Positions 45,304-56,280 of a stretch of 64,000 nucleotides of DNA are shown here, piece after piece. The notes under the pieces are model-generated. The model had not been told where the DNA came from. It made no database searches and worked only from the letters and a program-made list of their open reading frames with translations. The position numbers and the translations under genes are program-made. The stretch is from NCBI RefSeq assembly GCF_040954645.1, contig NC_092809.1:64542141-64606140 (forward strand), read 5' to 3'. The DNA comes from Diabrotica undecimpunctata. Its lineage: Eukaryota; Arthropoda; Insecta; Coleoptera; Chrysomelidae. Position 1 is the stretch's first letter, and each line of letters starts with the position of its first letter.

Positions 45304-46020
45304 CAATATAATTATTATCTTGTTTGCCGACGAGGCCACTTTTTGTTTTAATGGTACCGTTAATAGGCAAAATTGTCGTTATTATAAACACCATCCCCAC
45401 AATGTTATGGCTAAGATTGTTAGGAATACCATTCTAGAATGATATTTTTTTGATGGTACTGTGACGGGTAAAAGGTATTTAGAGATGTTGCAAACCTACG
45501 TAGTTCCATTTTTAACCACAACTTTTCCAGATATCAATAATCCTGGTCAAATAGATTCGACCATTTAGTTTCATCAGGATGGAGCAAATAAACATTATGC
45601 TGTAGGGGCTATAAATTTTCTAAATGCAACTTTTTCCAATTGCTGGATTAAACGACGCGGTCACATTAAATGGCCTGATAGGTCGCGAGATTTGAATCCC
45701 ATGGACTTTTTTATTTGAGGTTATTTGTACTTATAAAAGTAAGGTATATGTAAACCGACCTATTAATTTGGTAGACCAGAAACAGAGAATTCGTACTGAA
45801 ATGCCACAAATTACACCAGTGATATTGTTAAATATAACCCAAGAATTCATTGGACGTCTTGAATACTGTCAATTAACCGAAGGAGCTCAAGTCGAGCATT
45901 TGTTGTACTTATGTTATTTGTTTGTCTTTAATATGAAATGACTTCTTTAATAATTTTCTTTGTAAAACAAATTTTGAATTAATATTTTAAAAAATACGAG
46001 CACTGGTTTTTTACACTCTG
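45303..46020 (+). mobile_element. Mariner-like transposase fragment, C-terminal part
   Basis: The plus strand reads LFADEATFCFNGTVNRQNCR, KHHPHNVMAKIVRN, TGKRYLEMLQTYVVPFLTTT, FHQDGANKHYAVGAINFLNA, IKRRGHIKWPDRSRDLNPMD then FF. The three acidic positions (ADEATF, HQDGA, LNPMDFF) give a DD...D arrangement, as in mariner-like families. Stops follow. The N-terminal DNA-binding half is missing and no inverted repeats were found. It begins directly after the (TA)n tract. Confidence 0.8.
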
Positions 46021-47060
46021 TATACTCAAGTTTGAGTGTGATGAGTTTGGTACGATTGTACTTAGAAAAATATATGCTTTTAATTCTTTGAATAAAAATA
46101 TGTCCTTTTTATTTAAAAAAATTATCCATAACACACATCTGCTAAGGTAGTTGGGGTTAAAAGTTATTTTTTGTTTAAAAAAGGCTTAAAAAAATAAAAA
46201 TTTGCCTGTCAGCGCTTTAACTCTGAAAATAATTAAGTCATGCGATAATACACCGTTTCCACACCGTTTCCGTGTATGAATGCACTGTATACCGTTATAT
46301 TATATTCTTATATTAATGCACGCGTTGGAGAAAATTGGAGAAAATATATTGAAAATGTTCTTGTATATAACAGTAACAGTAAAATATATTTCCAAGAAAG
46401 AACTTTTTTAATACGTATTATAAATATGAAAAAGCTGTACTAATATTTTTGTTTATTACAATATTTAAAAAAAAAACTCTGAATATGCAGGTATTTTTAA
46501 CTTTTTGTCCATACGCGTTTTATAATATTCTAATTACCATAGCATTACGCTCAGCTGACATAGCCAAAGGGTCAAAACAGTCGAATTTCGAACCCACGTC
46601 GCAGTCATAACGACCCATATTCTTGGGCCTTTAAGGCCCGAGGGGACGCGCGATATTTTTTATAGATAAAGCTAACGTGGGCGATCATAGTTAATTTCGA
46701 AATGGTTGATCGGTTTCACAGCTGAACTTGTCCAATGAGATCCTATTAGATGGCTTACATTTACCAACTGGTAATGCTGATTTGATTAATATTACAAATA
46801 TAAAGAGGCTTTGTTTTACACCGTCGTATAATGTGATTTAAATTTTTTATATTAAGAAAACTATTGCAAAATGTACTGGCAAATCAACTTCTCTTTGTTA
46901 ATAATTGTAATGACTTTTGTTGTGCTTTAAATAATTTTAAAGCTGTTTTGATAATCCAAAATTAGGATTTTAATATCAATTTTTTCATTTTTTATTTTTA
47001 TTTTTTTATTTTTTTATTATTTTATTTTTTATTTTTATTATTATAGTTGATCATAGTTCT
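46021..47060. other. AT-rich stretch with small repeats
   Basis: No gene. ACACCGTTTCC is doubled near 46249-46270. A GGGCCTT/AAGGCCC hairpin lies near 46625-46640. 46980-47045 is T-rich low complexity. Confidence 0.5.
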
Positions 47061-47067
47061 TAGTGTC

Positions 47068-47105
47068 GATATATGGGGCTATATGGGGATATATGGGGCT
47101 ATATT
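47068..47105. repeat. Short tandem repeat, ATATGGGG units
   Basis: Three copies of a unit reading ATATATGGGGCT or ATATATGGGGAT in tandem, just 5' of a Tc1 fragment. Confidence 0.8.
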
Positions 47106-47114
47106 TTCCAGGGA

Positions 47115-47690
47115 ACATATACATTGAAATTTAGGACAATGGAGTAATGTTCTTGTTACGGATGAGTCAAGATACTGTCTTCACTCATCAGATGGAAGAG
47201 AACGAGGAACGAGTATAGCGTCGAACTGGCGTGAGATTTGCGGAGTGCGCTTTCAGTCCCCGCGTTAGCCATGGTATGGGTAGGAATATCCCGAGAGGCG
47301 CAAACTGAATTGGTATTTATTGAGGTTTCGTTGAATACACACCGGTATATTGAGGCAAATTTAGCGAATCACGTAATACCCTTTTCTCAATATATGCGAC
47401 GATTTCAATACATCGGTGTCACTGAATATTTAGAGGAAGTTGGTATTAATAAAATGAACTGGCCAGCGTGTTCGCCAGATCTGAACCGAATAGAGCACGT
47501 TTGGAACATGCTTGGTAGAAATACTAGAGGTCGCAAAGTCGTACCAGCCTCAATTAACGAACTTCGTTTGGCTGTATAAGAGTAATGGCAAAACATCCAG
47601 CAAGATGATATTCGCAACCTCATAAATAGCATGGGCCGACGTGAACAGCCAGTTATAGACGCTAGGGGAGGCAATACAAAGTATTAATTT
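47115..47690 (+). mobile_element. Tc1-like transposase fragment
   Basis: The plus strand gives SNVLVTDESRYCLHSSDGRE (first Asp, 47142-47203), MVWVGISREAQTELVFI, RYIEANLANHVIPF, then VTEYLEEVGINKMNWPACSP, DLNRIEHVWNMLGR (last Glu, with R for P), INELRLAV and INSMGRREQPVIDARGG. The NARPH box with the middle Asp is altered beyond recognition. No N-terminal domain or inverted repeats. Of the TE fragments here, this C-terminal stretch is one of the less disrupted. Confidence 0.85.
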
Positions 47691-47694
47691 AGTT

Positions 47695-48170
47695 TTTAGT
47701 AGTTTTTCTTTGTTATTTGCGTACTTAGGTTAAGTTACATTTAAGTTATTTTTATTTTTGTTGTTGTTGTTATCATTGTTTATTAAAACCAAGATCATGT
47801 CGTTGCTTTTAATTATTATTTAAATACAGTGCTTCTGTATCCATCCATATTTTCCATATTTTTGCATAGATCAAAAAACCTAATACTTAGAGAACATGGT
47901 TGAAACCGAAAAACAAGGTTTTACGAAAAGCCGCTAACGGAATTATTCTACAGGATGTTTCAAAATTAGGATCAAAAACCACCTTTCGATTAACACCGTA
48001 TAATATGTCAAATACAAAATTTTATTAAAAAACTCACTATACCAAATTAAAATTCTTAAATATTTATACAGTGTGCTAAAAAAATCATCAAAATAGGTGA
48101 AAAAATAAAAAAAAACTGAAATACTTTGAATTTGACCAACATTTTCTCCGTTGCATTTTTTGCATCTGAG
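47695..48170. other. Spacer, nothing recognised
   Basis: T-rich low complexity at 47740-47770, otherwise plain AT-rich sequence leading to a long (TA)n tract. Confidence 0.5.
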
Positions 48171-48299
<129 letters not shown>

Positions 48300-48410
48300 A
48301 AGGAGTACGACCGTCAATCCAATATAAACTAAGGAACATTCGAAGAGTGGTAAGTTTTTCGGTCAAAGTGGAGAAATAAAAGACAAAGAAGGTGGCTACT
48401 TCATCTATTT

Positions 48411-48456
48411 ATTGAAGACGTTTCGCTTCTTAATCAAGAAGCATCATCAGTTCATC
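48411..48456 (-). ncRNA. Candidate hammerhead ribozyme of the Penelope-like element
   Basis: On the minus strand: TGAA (48454-48451), CTGATGA (48450-48444), one T, stem GCTTCTT (48442-48436), loop GATT, stem AAGAAGC (48431-48425), GAA (48424-48422), ACGT (48421-48418), C (48417), TTCA (48416-48413). Helix I would be TGAA/TTCA, helix II the 7-bp stem, helix III the very short self-complementary ACGT, and cleavage would follow GTC. This is the type I layout reported for Penelope-like elements. The extra T between CTGATGA and helix II departs from the consensus and may weaken it. Confidence 0.6.
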
Positions 48457-49322
48457 TAAAAAGAACAATATGAAAAACCAAACATCCATGGAAAAGTTAT
48501 TATCAGTGGGTTACCTTAAAAAGATATGTAGCAGTCAAATATATAAAATGTGTAAAGAAGCTTATGATAATGGACATTAAATATTATGTTTAATAGACAA
48601 TTAATTGAACTGAATACAGTTTACAAATTAACTCAACTTAGCACAGCAAAAGACATGTGGTAATGGTACATCTAAATAAAAAATGTGAAAAAACTTAAGT
48701 AAAAAACATTAATTTATAGAGAACCAAAAAGATCATAATGATGCACTTCCAACAGTATATAATTTTAATTATTTAAATTTGATTTTAACTTTAGGTAACA
48801 TTATTAAAATTGAATTATAGATATTTAAAAAAAATTATATAATGAAGTTTTACCACTGTTAAGCTTCTCAGTCGCTGTCGGTGAAATGCGACCAGAAGTT
48901 TAGGTACCACGCCAAACGAGAAAAGACAGCGGCCTTGAGGTCAAAAATGTGACAGAACAGCAAGGCATTTTTTAAAAAGTTAATGTTGTGGCAGAAAAGC
49001 CAGCAACAGGTGAAGATTGATTCAACCTCCATCAGTCCAAGGTTCATACATTTGGAACTGAGAATAATATAGATTCTATGAATCTATTTTATTAAATTAT
49101 TTGAGCAGAAACAATTATTTAAATATGTAAACGTAACATTGACAAAATAATCAATAAAATGTAAGTTGAATAATTCTAAGTAAGTAAAGTAGGAAACTAT
49201 TTTATTTTATTTGAAATTATTTAATATGAAAATATAATAGAAACTACATCTTAGGGGACAATTTTTAAAGTAAACAACATATTAAGCCTAATTCTCCAAT
49301 ATTAATGCATGATAAATTTGGC

Positions 49323-49700
49323 TCAAGTTACTAATGTCCGTTCTCTTATTAAGAGCGTTAGGGTGTTTAAGTATTGAACACATTTCCAAAAACTGTCTTT
49401 TAACAATATTGCGTTCATTGCCAAGAATCTTAACTTCATTAAAGTCCACTTTGTGTTAATAGTGTTAATAGCATGCTGGGCAAGAGCACAAGTATGCTTA
49501 GATAAGTTGATATCACTGCGGTGTGTCGTAAGACGCCCTCTCAGTGATCTCCCTGTCTGCCCGATGTAGCATGAGTCACACTCAGCACAAGGTATGTGAT
49601 AGATGACATTTACTTGTTCCAGAAGGGACAAGGGTGTTTTAGTTTTAGAAAACAAATTCCTGACAGTCTTAGAATTTTTAACCGCAATTTTAACCGGTAC
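49323..49700 (-). pseudogene. GIY-YIG endonuclease domain of a Penelope-like element
   Basis: Open at 49655-49323. VNVIYHIPCAECDSCYIGQT is followed by GRSLRGRLTTHRSDI, then CALAQHAI. IYHIPC supplies the first motif, CYIGQTGRSLRGRLTTHR the YIG and catalytic Arg region, and the CxxC-type Cys pair before CYIG is typical of Penelope-like elements. The domain nicks target DNA to prime reverse transcription. Its tail (MNAILLKDSFWKCVQYLNTL) loses the usual Glu-containing motif, possibly by change of frame. The RT that should precede it is gone. Confidence 0.85.
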
Positions 49701-49861
49701 ATTTTTCTGTTTGTACAGTTTAATAGGTTTTTCAGTAACTTAAGGAAAATAAGGTAGAGATGAGTAATGGGTGGTTGGAGTCCCAAGTACAGTATTACTC
49801 AGAACAGTGTTATTAATTGAATTATTTGATATTATTCTGAGTTGGTCACCATTGGGCATGT

Positions 49862-49865
<4 letters not shown>

Positions 49866-49909
<44 letters not shown>
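49866..49909. repeat. (TA)n tract, 5' side of the Penelope-like element
   Basis: About 20 TA units directly adjoining the truncated 5' end of the Penelope-like element. The other (TA)n tract lies at its 3' side. Confidence 0.95.
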
Positions 49910-49910
<1 letters not shown>

Positions 49911-50752
49911 CAAGAATCATATTTATAACGATACCATGTATTATGGCATAATATCTATTAAACTAATGTGGTAACTATTTAATGATTTTGTACTGAAGAT
50001 CATTATAAATATTTCAGAATAAAAAACTTAATTTAAGTTTCTGAATGAATAGATTTCCAGACAATCTGTATATGTATACACTATATAACATTCAATATTT
50101 CCTGTAAGCTCTATAATTTCGAACAAGTAATTTGGGACATTTCCGATATAATCGGAGAAATGACGACATTATTGAACAGTGGACGTTTAAGGCTCCTCGA
50201 TTAAATCACCGCATTCCATAAATAATTTGCCGGGAATGCTATAATCATCAATTCCAGATCGATACCATCAATTAAATAACCTCACACGTCCAGATAAAGT
50301 AGTTTTAGGGTAAAAGGGCCAAGACCCTTTTGGCCACAATGGACGCGTTTGACCCTTTGGAGCACACACCGTTTATGCTGCATCGAGCCAAGGATGTTGC
50401 AAAGGTATTCAATTATAAACTTAGTTAAAATTAACATTTGGGGAGAGACCAGCTAACTAAAGACAAAATTCTTATTTTTTAAAATATTAAAATATATATT
50501 TTAAACAAATATTGTATATGATTTGCTACTTACAAAAAGACAAATTTTCTTATTTTTTTAAATATTAAAATATATTTTAATCAAATATTGTATATGATTT
50601 GGTTAGGTCTGCACTTTTACAAAAAACATTGAAAGATTTAACTACACGTGCCCTGAAATGCAACGTATGTGAACCCGTGGTGTATTTTATACACCATCAT
50701 GAAAAAATATGTTTAGACGGTATTTGAATTATAATATTAAAGTAAAAATTAT
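49910..50752. other. Spacer with short duplications
   Basis: No gene. A block reading CTTATTTTTTAAAATATT and ATTGTATATGATTTG is repeated about 75 bp apart (50470-50600). AAAAGGG/CCCTTTT is inverted near 50313-50335. Confidence 0.55.
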
Positions 50753-50770
50753 TTAACACATTCACGACCA

Positions 50771-50792
50771 ACCGTCACACATGTGTGACGGT
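50771..50792. repeat. 22-bp perfect palindrome, subterminal
   Basis: A perfect palindrome centred on CACACATGTGTG. A second copy of the 12-bp core, CACACATGTGTG, lies at 50816-50827. Placement just inside the left inverted repeat suggests transposase-binding sites (inference). Confidence 0.9.
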
Positions 50793-51005
50793 GAAGTTTT
50801 CGCAAGAACTGCTGACACACATGTGTGACACCGAACTTACGTGATGAAATGTAAAATAATTTTACTACGGTTTATCAGAGTAGGTCTAAATTTGGCCAAT
50901 GTCAACCTGAACAATCCCTCTTTCACACGCTATGGCTGGGTTGTGAAAGTCATGGCTATCTGTTTCAATGAGATGAAGTATGGTAATGAGATCTCGTTTT
51001 TTATT

Positions 51006-52755
51006 CTAGGCTGATAGCAAGTCTAGTTCTATAGCATTTTTTGGTAGTAAAAGATCATCAGACTTTCCCCTGCAAGAGAATGAAATTGATTGGAACGTTT
51101 CTTCCTCATCTAATTTTGTTTTATACTTCAGTACACCTGAATCATGTTGTCCGCTAAAACGAAACCATCTGACATCGTGCCAATTAAATTTAGTACCAGC
51201 TATATTTACTTTTCGTAATTTTAGTGGACCTTTATACAAATCTGCAAAATCCAGAAACATATCGTTCTCAATAACAAAAACAGTGATAGTTGGACTTGTG
51301 GATTCGACAAGATTAAACCAATCGCTGGGCAAGTGAATGGACATGTTTGTTCTCTTCTTTTTCCGTTCAATTTGGGCATGAATTGAATCGCATTCCATGT
51401 GTGTGTGTGTCCCGGAATTAGAAATTTTTGATTAATTTGTAAGCCACGTCGAATTTTGGTGATACAAAGAAACATTGCAGCTACGTGGCTATTTTTGTTT
51501 TGGCCACCACATGTGTCTGAATAAAAAGTCACCCCTGTGACATGGGATGGCAATGACACTAAAAGATGATAAAGGCAGGAAGCTATTTGATTTGCTCCAC
51601 GGCCTCCTTCTACTTCGTGCCACATATAGCATAAAGCTTTTTTACTGTAGCAGTCATACACTGTTAGATTAAATGTCCACCCCTTTCTATAAAACACAAT
51701 ATTGGTCTTTAGATACGGAGTAGGAAGGCATTGCTGAAGATCAAAGCAATATACTCTTTTCGACTCGCTGCATTTTCCTTTATCATCATTTTTCATAGCA
51801 TAAGCTGCATCGGCTTCATATTCATTTTCTACGTCTACAAGTCTTTCTACTTCTTCTACAGAAGCAAGTTTTATTTTCATTTTGTATGAATCACATGTAT
51901 TACATGTATCCAAAGAAGGCTTCTTAAATGATAAACCCATTGTACGGAATACATTTCCAAAAAAAGAGTATGATACAGGATTTTCAATCTTTTGCTTATA
52001 CATTTCATAGATAACTGATATTGACAGACCTGATGGTAAATACTTTTTGGTGGTATGTCTTCTGCTATAATGTGACTCGTATAATGGCAAAGAATTTATA
52101 TGACCTTTAATAAGCTGAACTGTATGGTCTTCAATTCTATTGGGCGGAACATTACTTCCTCTTTTATATGGACCCAAGATACCTGATACACATTTAAATT
52201 CCTTTTTAATGATAACTTCAATACATTTATTGGATACTCCAAAAGTTTTAATAAAACAACCTTTGCACACTTCAACTAACTGGCCGTCAATTTTAAAATG
52301 GTACTTATGATTCATACTCCTTTTTTTAAATCTCCAGTTTTTATGCTAATTTGTTGAGATTTTTTTGGAACGTCTAAGATAATAAAAGATAAATAAGCAC
52401 TGCTTTTCTTATAATCTCCAATCGCCCATACTTCATCAAAAAGTGTTTGTTGATTTTCCAAAGAAATCCGATCTAAACATTTTTTACGACAGCTACCTGT
52501 TAATGCAATAACTTTTCTCGCAGTTATAGTTTTACCTGTCTTTCTTGTAGATTCTAAACCCGTATTTCGTTTTTGTTGTATAGTTTTTTGAAGGTTACAT
52601 CCCCTTCGCTTCCTTTTATTAATGTTTGTTTCCGAATGCTCAATATTTTCTGGCAGCAAATCCTGTGATTCATCAATAACAGTATGTGTCGCTTCTAATG
52701 CACCTTCGGAAGCTGAGGATGTTGAGATCAATTTATTTGTCAAATATTCACACAC
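51006..52755 (-). pseudogene. DUF7869-like transposase-type gene, two slippage frameshifts
   Basis: Three open segments follow one another on the minus strand: 52755-52312 (147 codons), 52315-51416 and 51398-51006. The first joins the second across an A7 run, the second joins the third across a (CA)n run; one base and one dinucleotide of slippage suffice. Segment 1 has a basic stretch (NKRKRRGCNLQ) and the FDEVWAIGDYKKSSAYLSF motif. Segment 2 has VCKGCFIKTFGVSNKCI at about residues 16-32, HYSRRHTTKKYLPSGLSI, CNTC (138-141), YCFDLQQCLPTP (189-200), YMWHEVEGGRGANQIASCL and FYSDTCGGQNKN (264-275), then PGHTH. Segment 3 starts MECDSIHAQIERKKKR and has SDWFNLVE and FNWHDVRWFRF. The FDLQQ, SDTCGGQN and HMECD boxes could be a DD(E/D)-type triad. 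An AATAAA follows the stop. Family name from memory; function not established. Confidence 0.75.
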
Positions 52756-53344
52756 TGTTTACACTTACTGAATAAGAACTCTAAACGCTACCGCGCATAT
52801 GCAAATCACGCGACTTATTTCACTAGTCTTCAAACGAATAGTGAGATAAGTCAACTCATCTCGTTTTGTATTATCATATTTTAAACTGTTTTTTGACATA
52901 TCTCATTTGGTTTCAATCTATTATTATAATACTAAACTAGTTATTGCCTCAACTCCTTTTTACCTATTAGATATTCATGCACTGAATCTATTTTTGCAAA
53001 TAACTCATTTTTGAATTTTTTTGACTCATCCCTTTTTTCCTTAACACCACAGAAATAATATCTATAAAGTTTAGTATCCAGGAGAGAACTTAAATTAAAT
53101 ATGGAATAACAATTTATGAGGTTACTAGCTCTGATGGATTTTCACTAAATTTCCTAATCTGCATCGGCAAGGGAACAGTAGTAAATGAAACTGGGCATGC
53201 ATTTGAAGTAGTTAACTTCTTACTGAACATGTTTCTTACTGAATATTAAGAGATATGTAATAATGATTTCATCCAAGCATGGTTCCGAAATGGTTGAAGT
53301 TGATAATCTTAGAGGCCAGAAAAAATTGAAATCAGTAATGATAC
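52756..53344. other. Upstream region of the DUF7869-like gene, and spacer
   Basis: TGACTTATCTCA (minus strand, 52853-52842) forms a near-palindrome with the adjoining CAACTCATCTCG. TGACTCATCCC occurs on the plus strand at 53032-53042. Both resemble the candidate inverted repeats of the second family member (TGACTCGTCCCC, TGACTTATCCCC). Otherwise AT-rich and non-coding. Confidence 0.45.
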
Positions 53345-54225
53345 TTGGTCTTCGATCCATTTCTTCTTTTTTGTTTTGCAGCATTTGTCTGACTCTTTCT
53401 TCTTCTCTTTATAGTGTAGGAGATCTTCTTGTTTCCCTGTGGCCACCCACCTGTGTCTTGCTTTGTCCTTGTCTTTACTAGCTTGCTCACATTCTTCATC
53501 GTACCAATCCTTTCTTTTATTGTCTTCCATTAGTCCTATCGTCTCCTCTGCTGTTGTTAAGATACTATCTTTTATGTCTTCCCATGTTTTATCTATGTTT
53601 GATGGTTTTAGGACTAGTAGTTTTTCTTCTAATTTAGTGCAGAATTTTCTGTTTGCATTATCTGTATTTAGTTTCGACCGATTCCACCTCTTTCTTTTCT
53701 TTCTGTCGTTTTTATCTTTAAGTATCTTCAATTTCATGTCGCCTATCACCAAAATGTGATCCGAATCAGCATTGGCTCCCCTGTATGACCTTACATTCTG
53801 TACAATTGTTCTCCATTTTTTTGAGATTAGGATGTGGTCTATTTGGTTTCCATCTGTTGTTCCAGGTATTAGCCACGTTACTTTGTGCTCTTTTTTGTGC
53901 TTGAATTGAGTGCTAATAATAAAAGTATTGGTTGCTGCTGCTAGATTACATATTCTCCTGCCATTGTTATTCGTATTTTGATGGATCGTTTCTTTTCCTG
54001 CGATTTCTCTGTTCGTGTCTTCTTTCCCTATCTTTGCGTTGAAGTCTCCTAGCAGGATTAGTATGTCGTTCTTTGGCATTCCTTCGTACAATTCTTCAAG
54101 TTTCTCATAGAATTCATTCTTTTCTTCTTCAGGAGCATTCTCAGTAGGGGCATATATGTTGACAAATGTTAAATTTGCTTGTTTTTTTTTTGCTTTATTT
54201 TGCTTTAAAATCAGACTTTTCATAT
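53345..54225 (-). mobile_element. LINE endonuclease fragment, open frame
   Basis: The minus strand is open through this region: NLTFVNIYAPTENAPEEEKN, NDILILLGDFNAKIGKEDTN, HKVTWLIPGTTDGNQIDHIL and ANADSDHILVIGDMKLKILK. These are the apurinic-type endonuclease motifs (NIYAPT, GDFNAKIG, the TxxxxxxxxxQIDHIL block, SDH), followed by the lysine-rich linker ending KKKWIEDQ. Close to LINE B (25270-25722) but clearly another copy. It is cut at the N-terminal third of the endonuclease, where repeat X begins, and at the linker. No stop is seen, so it is among the better preserved fragments here. Confidence 0.9.
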
Positions 54226-55240
54226 TGGTTAACCTTTTTCTAAAAACAAAACAAACTCTTGTCAAAAAATAAAACTAGCTGTCAATACTTGAAAGTTAAA
54301 ACTGAAAATAATTATGACAGCTATGGCCACGCCCTAACATATATAATTCTAATTATTACAATTTCTTTAATTTATAAAAGCAATTAGTATTATTATTAAA
54401 AATATATCTATTTTTACTTTAAAAGTTCAACACAAAAGAGTTACCTGTATTTCATAAAATTTCCTTACTTTAAATATTTTCTGAGGTTGGAACTGGAGAT
54501 TCACACAAAAAACTGCATCTAAAGATTTGGACGACGACCAGGGATAGGAAAATGAGGATGGAAGCTAGCACTGGAACGCAAACCTGGGAAACTCGTCTCC
54601 TTAAAAAACTGGAACAGGTACAACCGAACACAATGGCAACATGTGGTTATCTTGAAAATTGTTGTAAAATGCCACTTTACAAATCTCTCATATGAGACAC
54701 GGCATACATCAAAACACAGTGATTACTCGTTCATAATTGATACATTACTTTTAGTAAAAATCACTTTTCTTAACAAATTTGCCGGTACCCTCCGACTAAA
54801 TTAAACACGACTGATTTCAATGTGCGATCTTCCAAACCTCACTGTAACTACACATGAACTATACACCGCTACACATTTTTCACGAAAAGGGACAAAAAAC
54901 GAGAAAACATAACAAATTTGACGTAAAATTTGGACAAATGCTGAAACCAATTGTCCCTAACAGCGATCTCAGTGAGAGTAAGCAAGTATCTTTTAAATTC
55001 ATTTGCTTAACTTGGTATAAACAAAACACTCAGACGGGAACGGGAACGCAGAATATCCTAAAAGCGGCTTCGATCAAGGAAAATACCGAGGAATACGCGT
55101 CTGTGAAATATAAACAAACTCTAAAATGGTTTACATCAACTCGACGACGCAAAAAGGATTGAAAATACATATACGAGGGGATTTCAATAGGTACCAAGGA
55201 GTTTTAAAATGCTACAACCTTTAGTTTAGAGAGGAAGTGA
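54226..55240. repeat. Repeat family X, copy 2 (unclassified)
   Basis: Collinear with 7707-8830. It starts at GGTTAACCTTTTTC directly after the LINE fragment and ends near CATATACGAGGGGATTTCAA and ATGCTACAAC. It lacks the stretch that precedes copy 1 (6991-7706). A 102-codon open frame at 54854-55162 is not conserved in copy 1 and is not called a gene. Confidence 0.75.
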
Positions 55241-55440
55241 TCAAACATTTATTGCGTCAATCAGAACGGTCAAGTAGAAAAAAAGTTGTTGCAGAACACA
55301 ACTTAAAAAGCAAAAAAGGGCTGGTACCTGGTTCACATGTCAGGAATGTAAGGAAAGTGATGGCAGCTCATGGGGTTATGTGTTACACCCTGTTTTGCTG
55401 AGTGGCACAGAAAAGACAATTTAATGTTTAATTTTTTATT
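55241..55440 (+). mobile_element. piggyBac C-terminal cysteine-rich remnant
   Basis: Plus-strand frames give EREVIKHLLRQSERSSRKK, then, after shifts, GTWFTCQECKE and LCVTPCFAEWHRKDN. A pattern of CxxC followed by LCVxPCFxxYHxKxxY closes many piggyBac transposases; here Y is W. It lies about 270 bp inside the TTAA-bounded right end, the usual place for it. The catalytic domain is missing. Confidence 0.65.
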
Positions 55441-55849
55441 TAAAGTAATTTTTATTTTTGATTTTAAAGAAATAAACGATTTTTTATAAGTAGTAACTAA
55501 TTTTTTATGTCACATATTTGTTATGTTATGTTTTATGACACTTGGGTTAGGTTCAAATTTTTATTAGTACTAACAAGTGTCACACATATCACACAATCAT
55601 AATACTCCTCCCCAAAAATGATGGATTTAGCATGTTTCTTTCATGTATAACCACAATCAGTTTGACTGGTCAGACCTAAAAATAGGTTGGTCGCGAATGT
55701 GTTAAAACGATTACTTTCACACAACTTACAATTTAAAATCTATTCAAAAACTCATACATACGATTATATACAATTTTCTTAAATACATAAAAAATAGACA
55801 ACAAAGAATAAGGTCTATAATTGCAAATGTCATAATAGTTTTTAATGGC

Positions 55850-56110
55850 AGATAGCAGTTTAGTAGATATGCAGACGACACGGTACTTCATCACATACAA
55901 CATACAACATCAGAGCGTATGGAATAGAGTTGCAAAGAGTCCACAATAATAACTATTTGGGCGTAAACGTTAACGATGACTAGGATAAAAATAAAGAAAT
56001 AAGAATACGCATTGAAAAAGCGAGAGCCGCCTTATATAAATTTAAAAAATTTCTTATTAATAGAGATATTACATTCAACCTTAAAATCAAATAAATACGC
56101 TGTAAAATGA
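55850..56110 (+). mobile_element. LINE RT palm fragment
   Basis: The plus strand reads RYADDTVLHH with the catalytic YADD, then NNYLGVNVNDD, a stop, and DKNKEIRIRIEKARAALYKF, KKFLINRDITFNLKIK. Sequence between the two motifs has been shortened by a deletion, and frames shift. The NRDITFNLKIK ending is typical of the region after the RT in many insect LINEs. Confidence 0.75.
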
Positions 56111-56280
56111 GTAAAATAATTGAACAAGTCAATGTAGCTGAATTTGTATGTTAAGTTGATTGTTCCAAAAGATGCACTTACAAGTTCCTATATAAAATTT
56201 ATTGTAAAAAGGAATATGTTAATATATTCCTTTTGCTACTGCCTAAATCAGTATTTCTCTTAGTGAATAATGAGACAACT

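Larger units (their letters stand above)
50757..55701. mobile_element. TTAA-flanked composite element (piggyBac-like ends)
   Basis: The left end CACATTCACGACCAACC and right end (reverse complement CACATTCGCGACCAACC) match at 16 of 17 bases. TTAA lies outside each (50753-50756 and 55702-55705), as for piggyBac. Subterminal GTCACACAT-type motifs occur at both ends (50774, 55576). The right end follows a piggyBac-like C-terminus on the plus strand. The left end follows the 3' end of a DUF7869-like gene on the minus strand. Between them are a LINE fragment and repeat family X. Read either as a piggyBac later filled by insertions, or as one carrying a foreign gene. Confidence 0.7.

Noticed and set aside
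54854..55162. 102-codon open frame in repeat X copy 2
   Set aside because: Not conserved in copy 1 and without any recognisable motif, so probably chance within a non-coding repeat.
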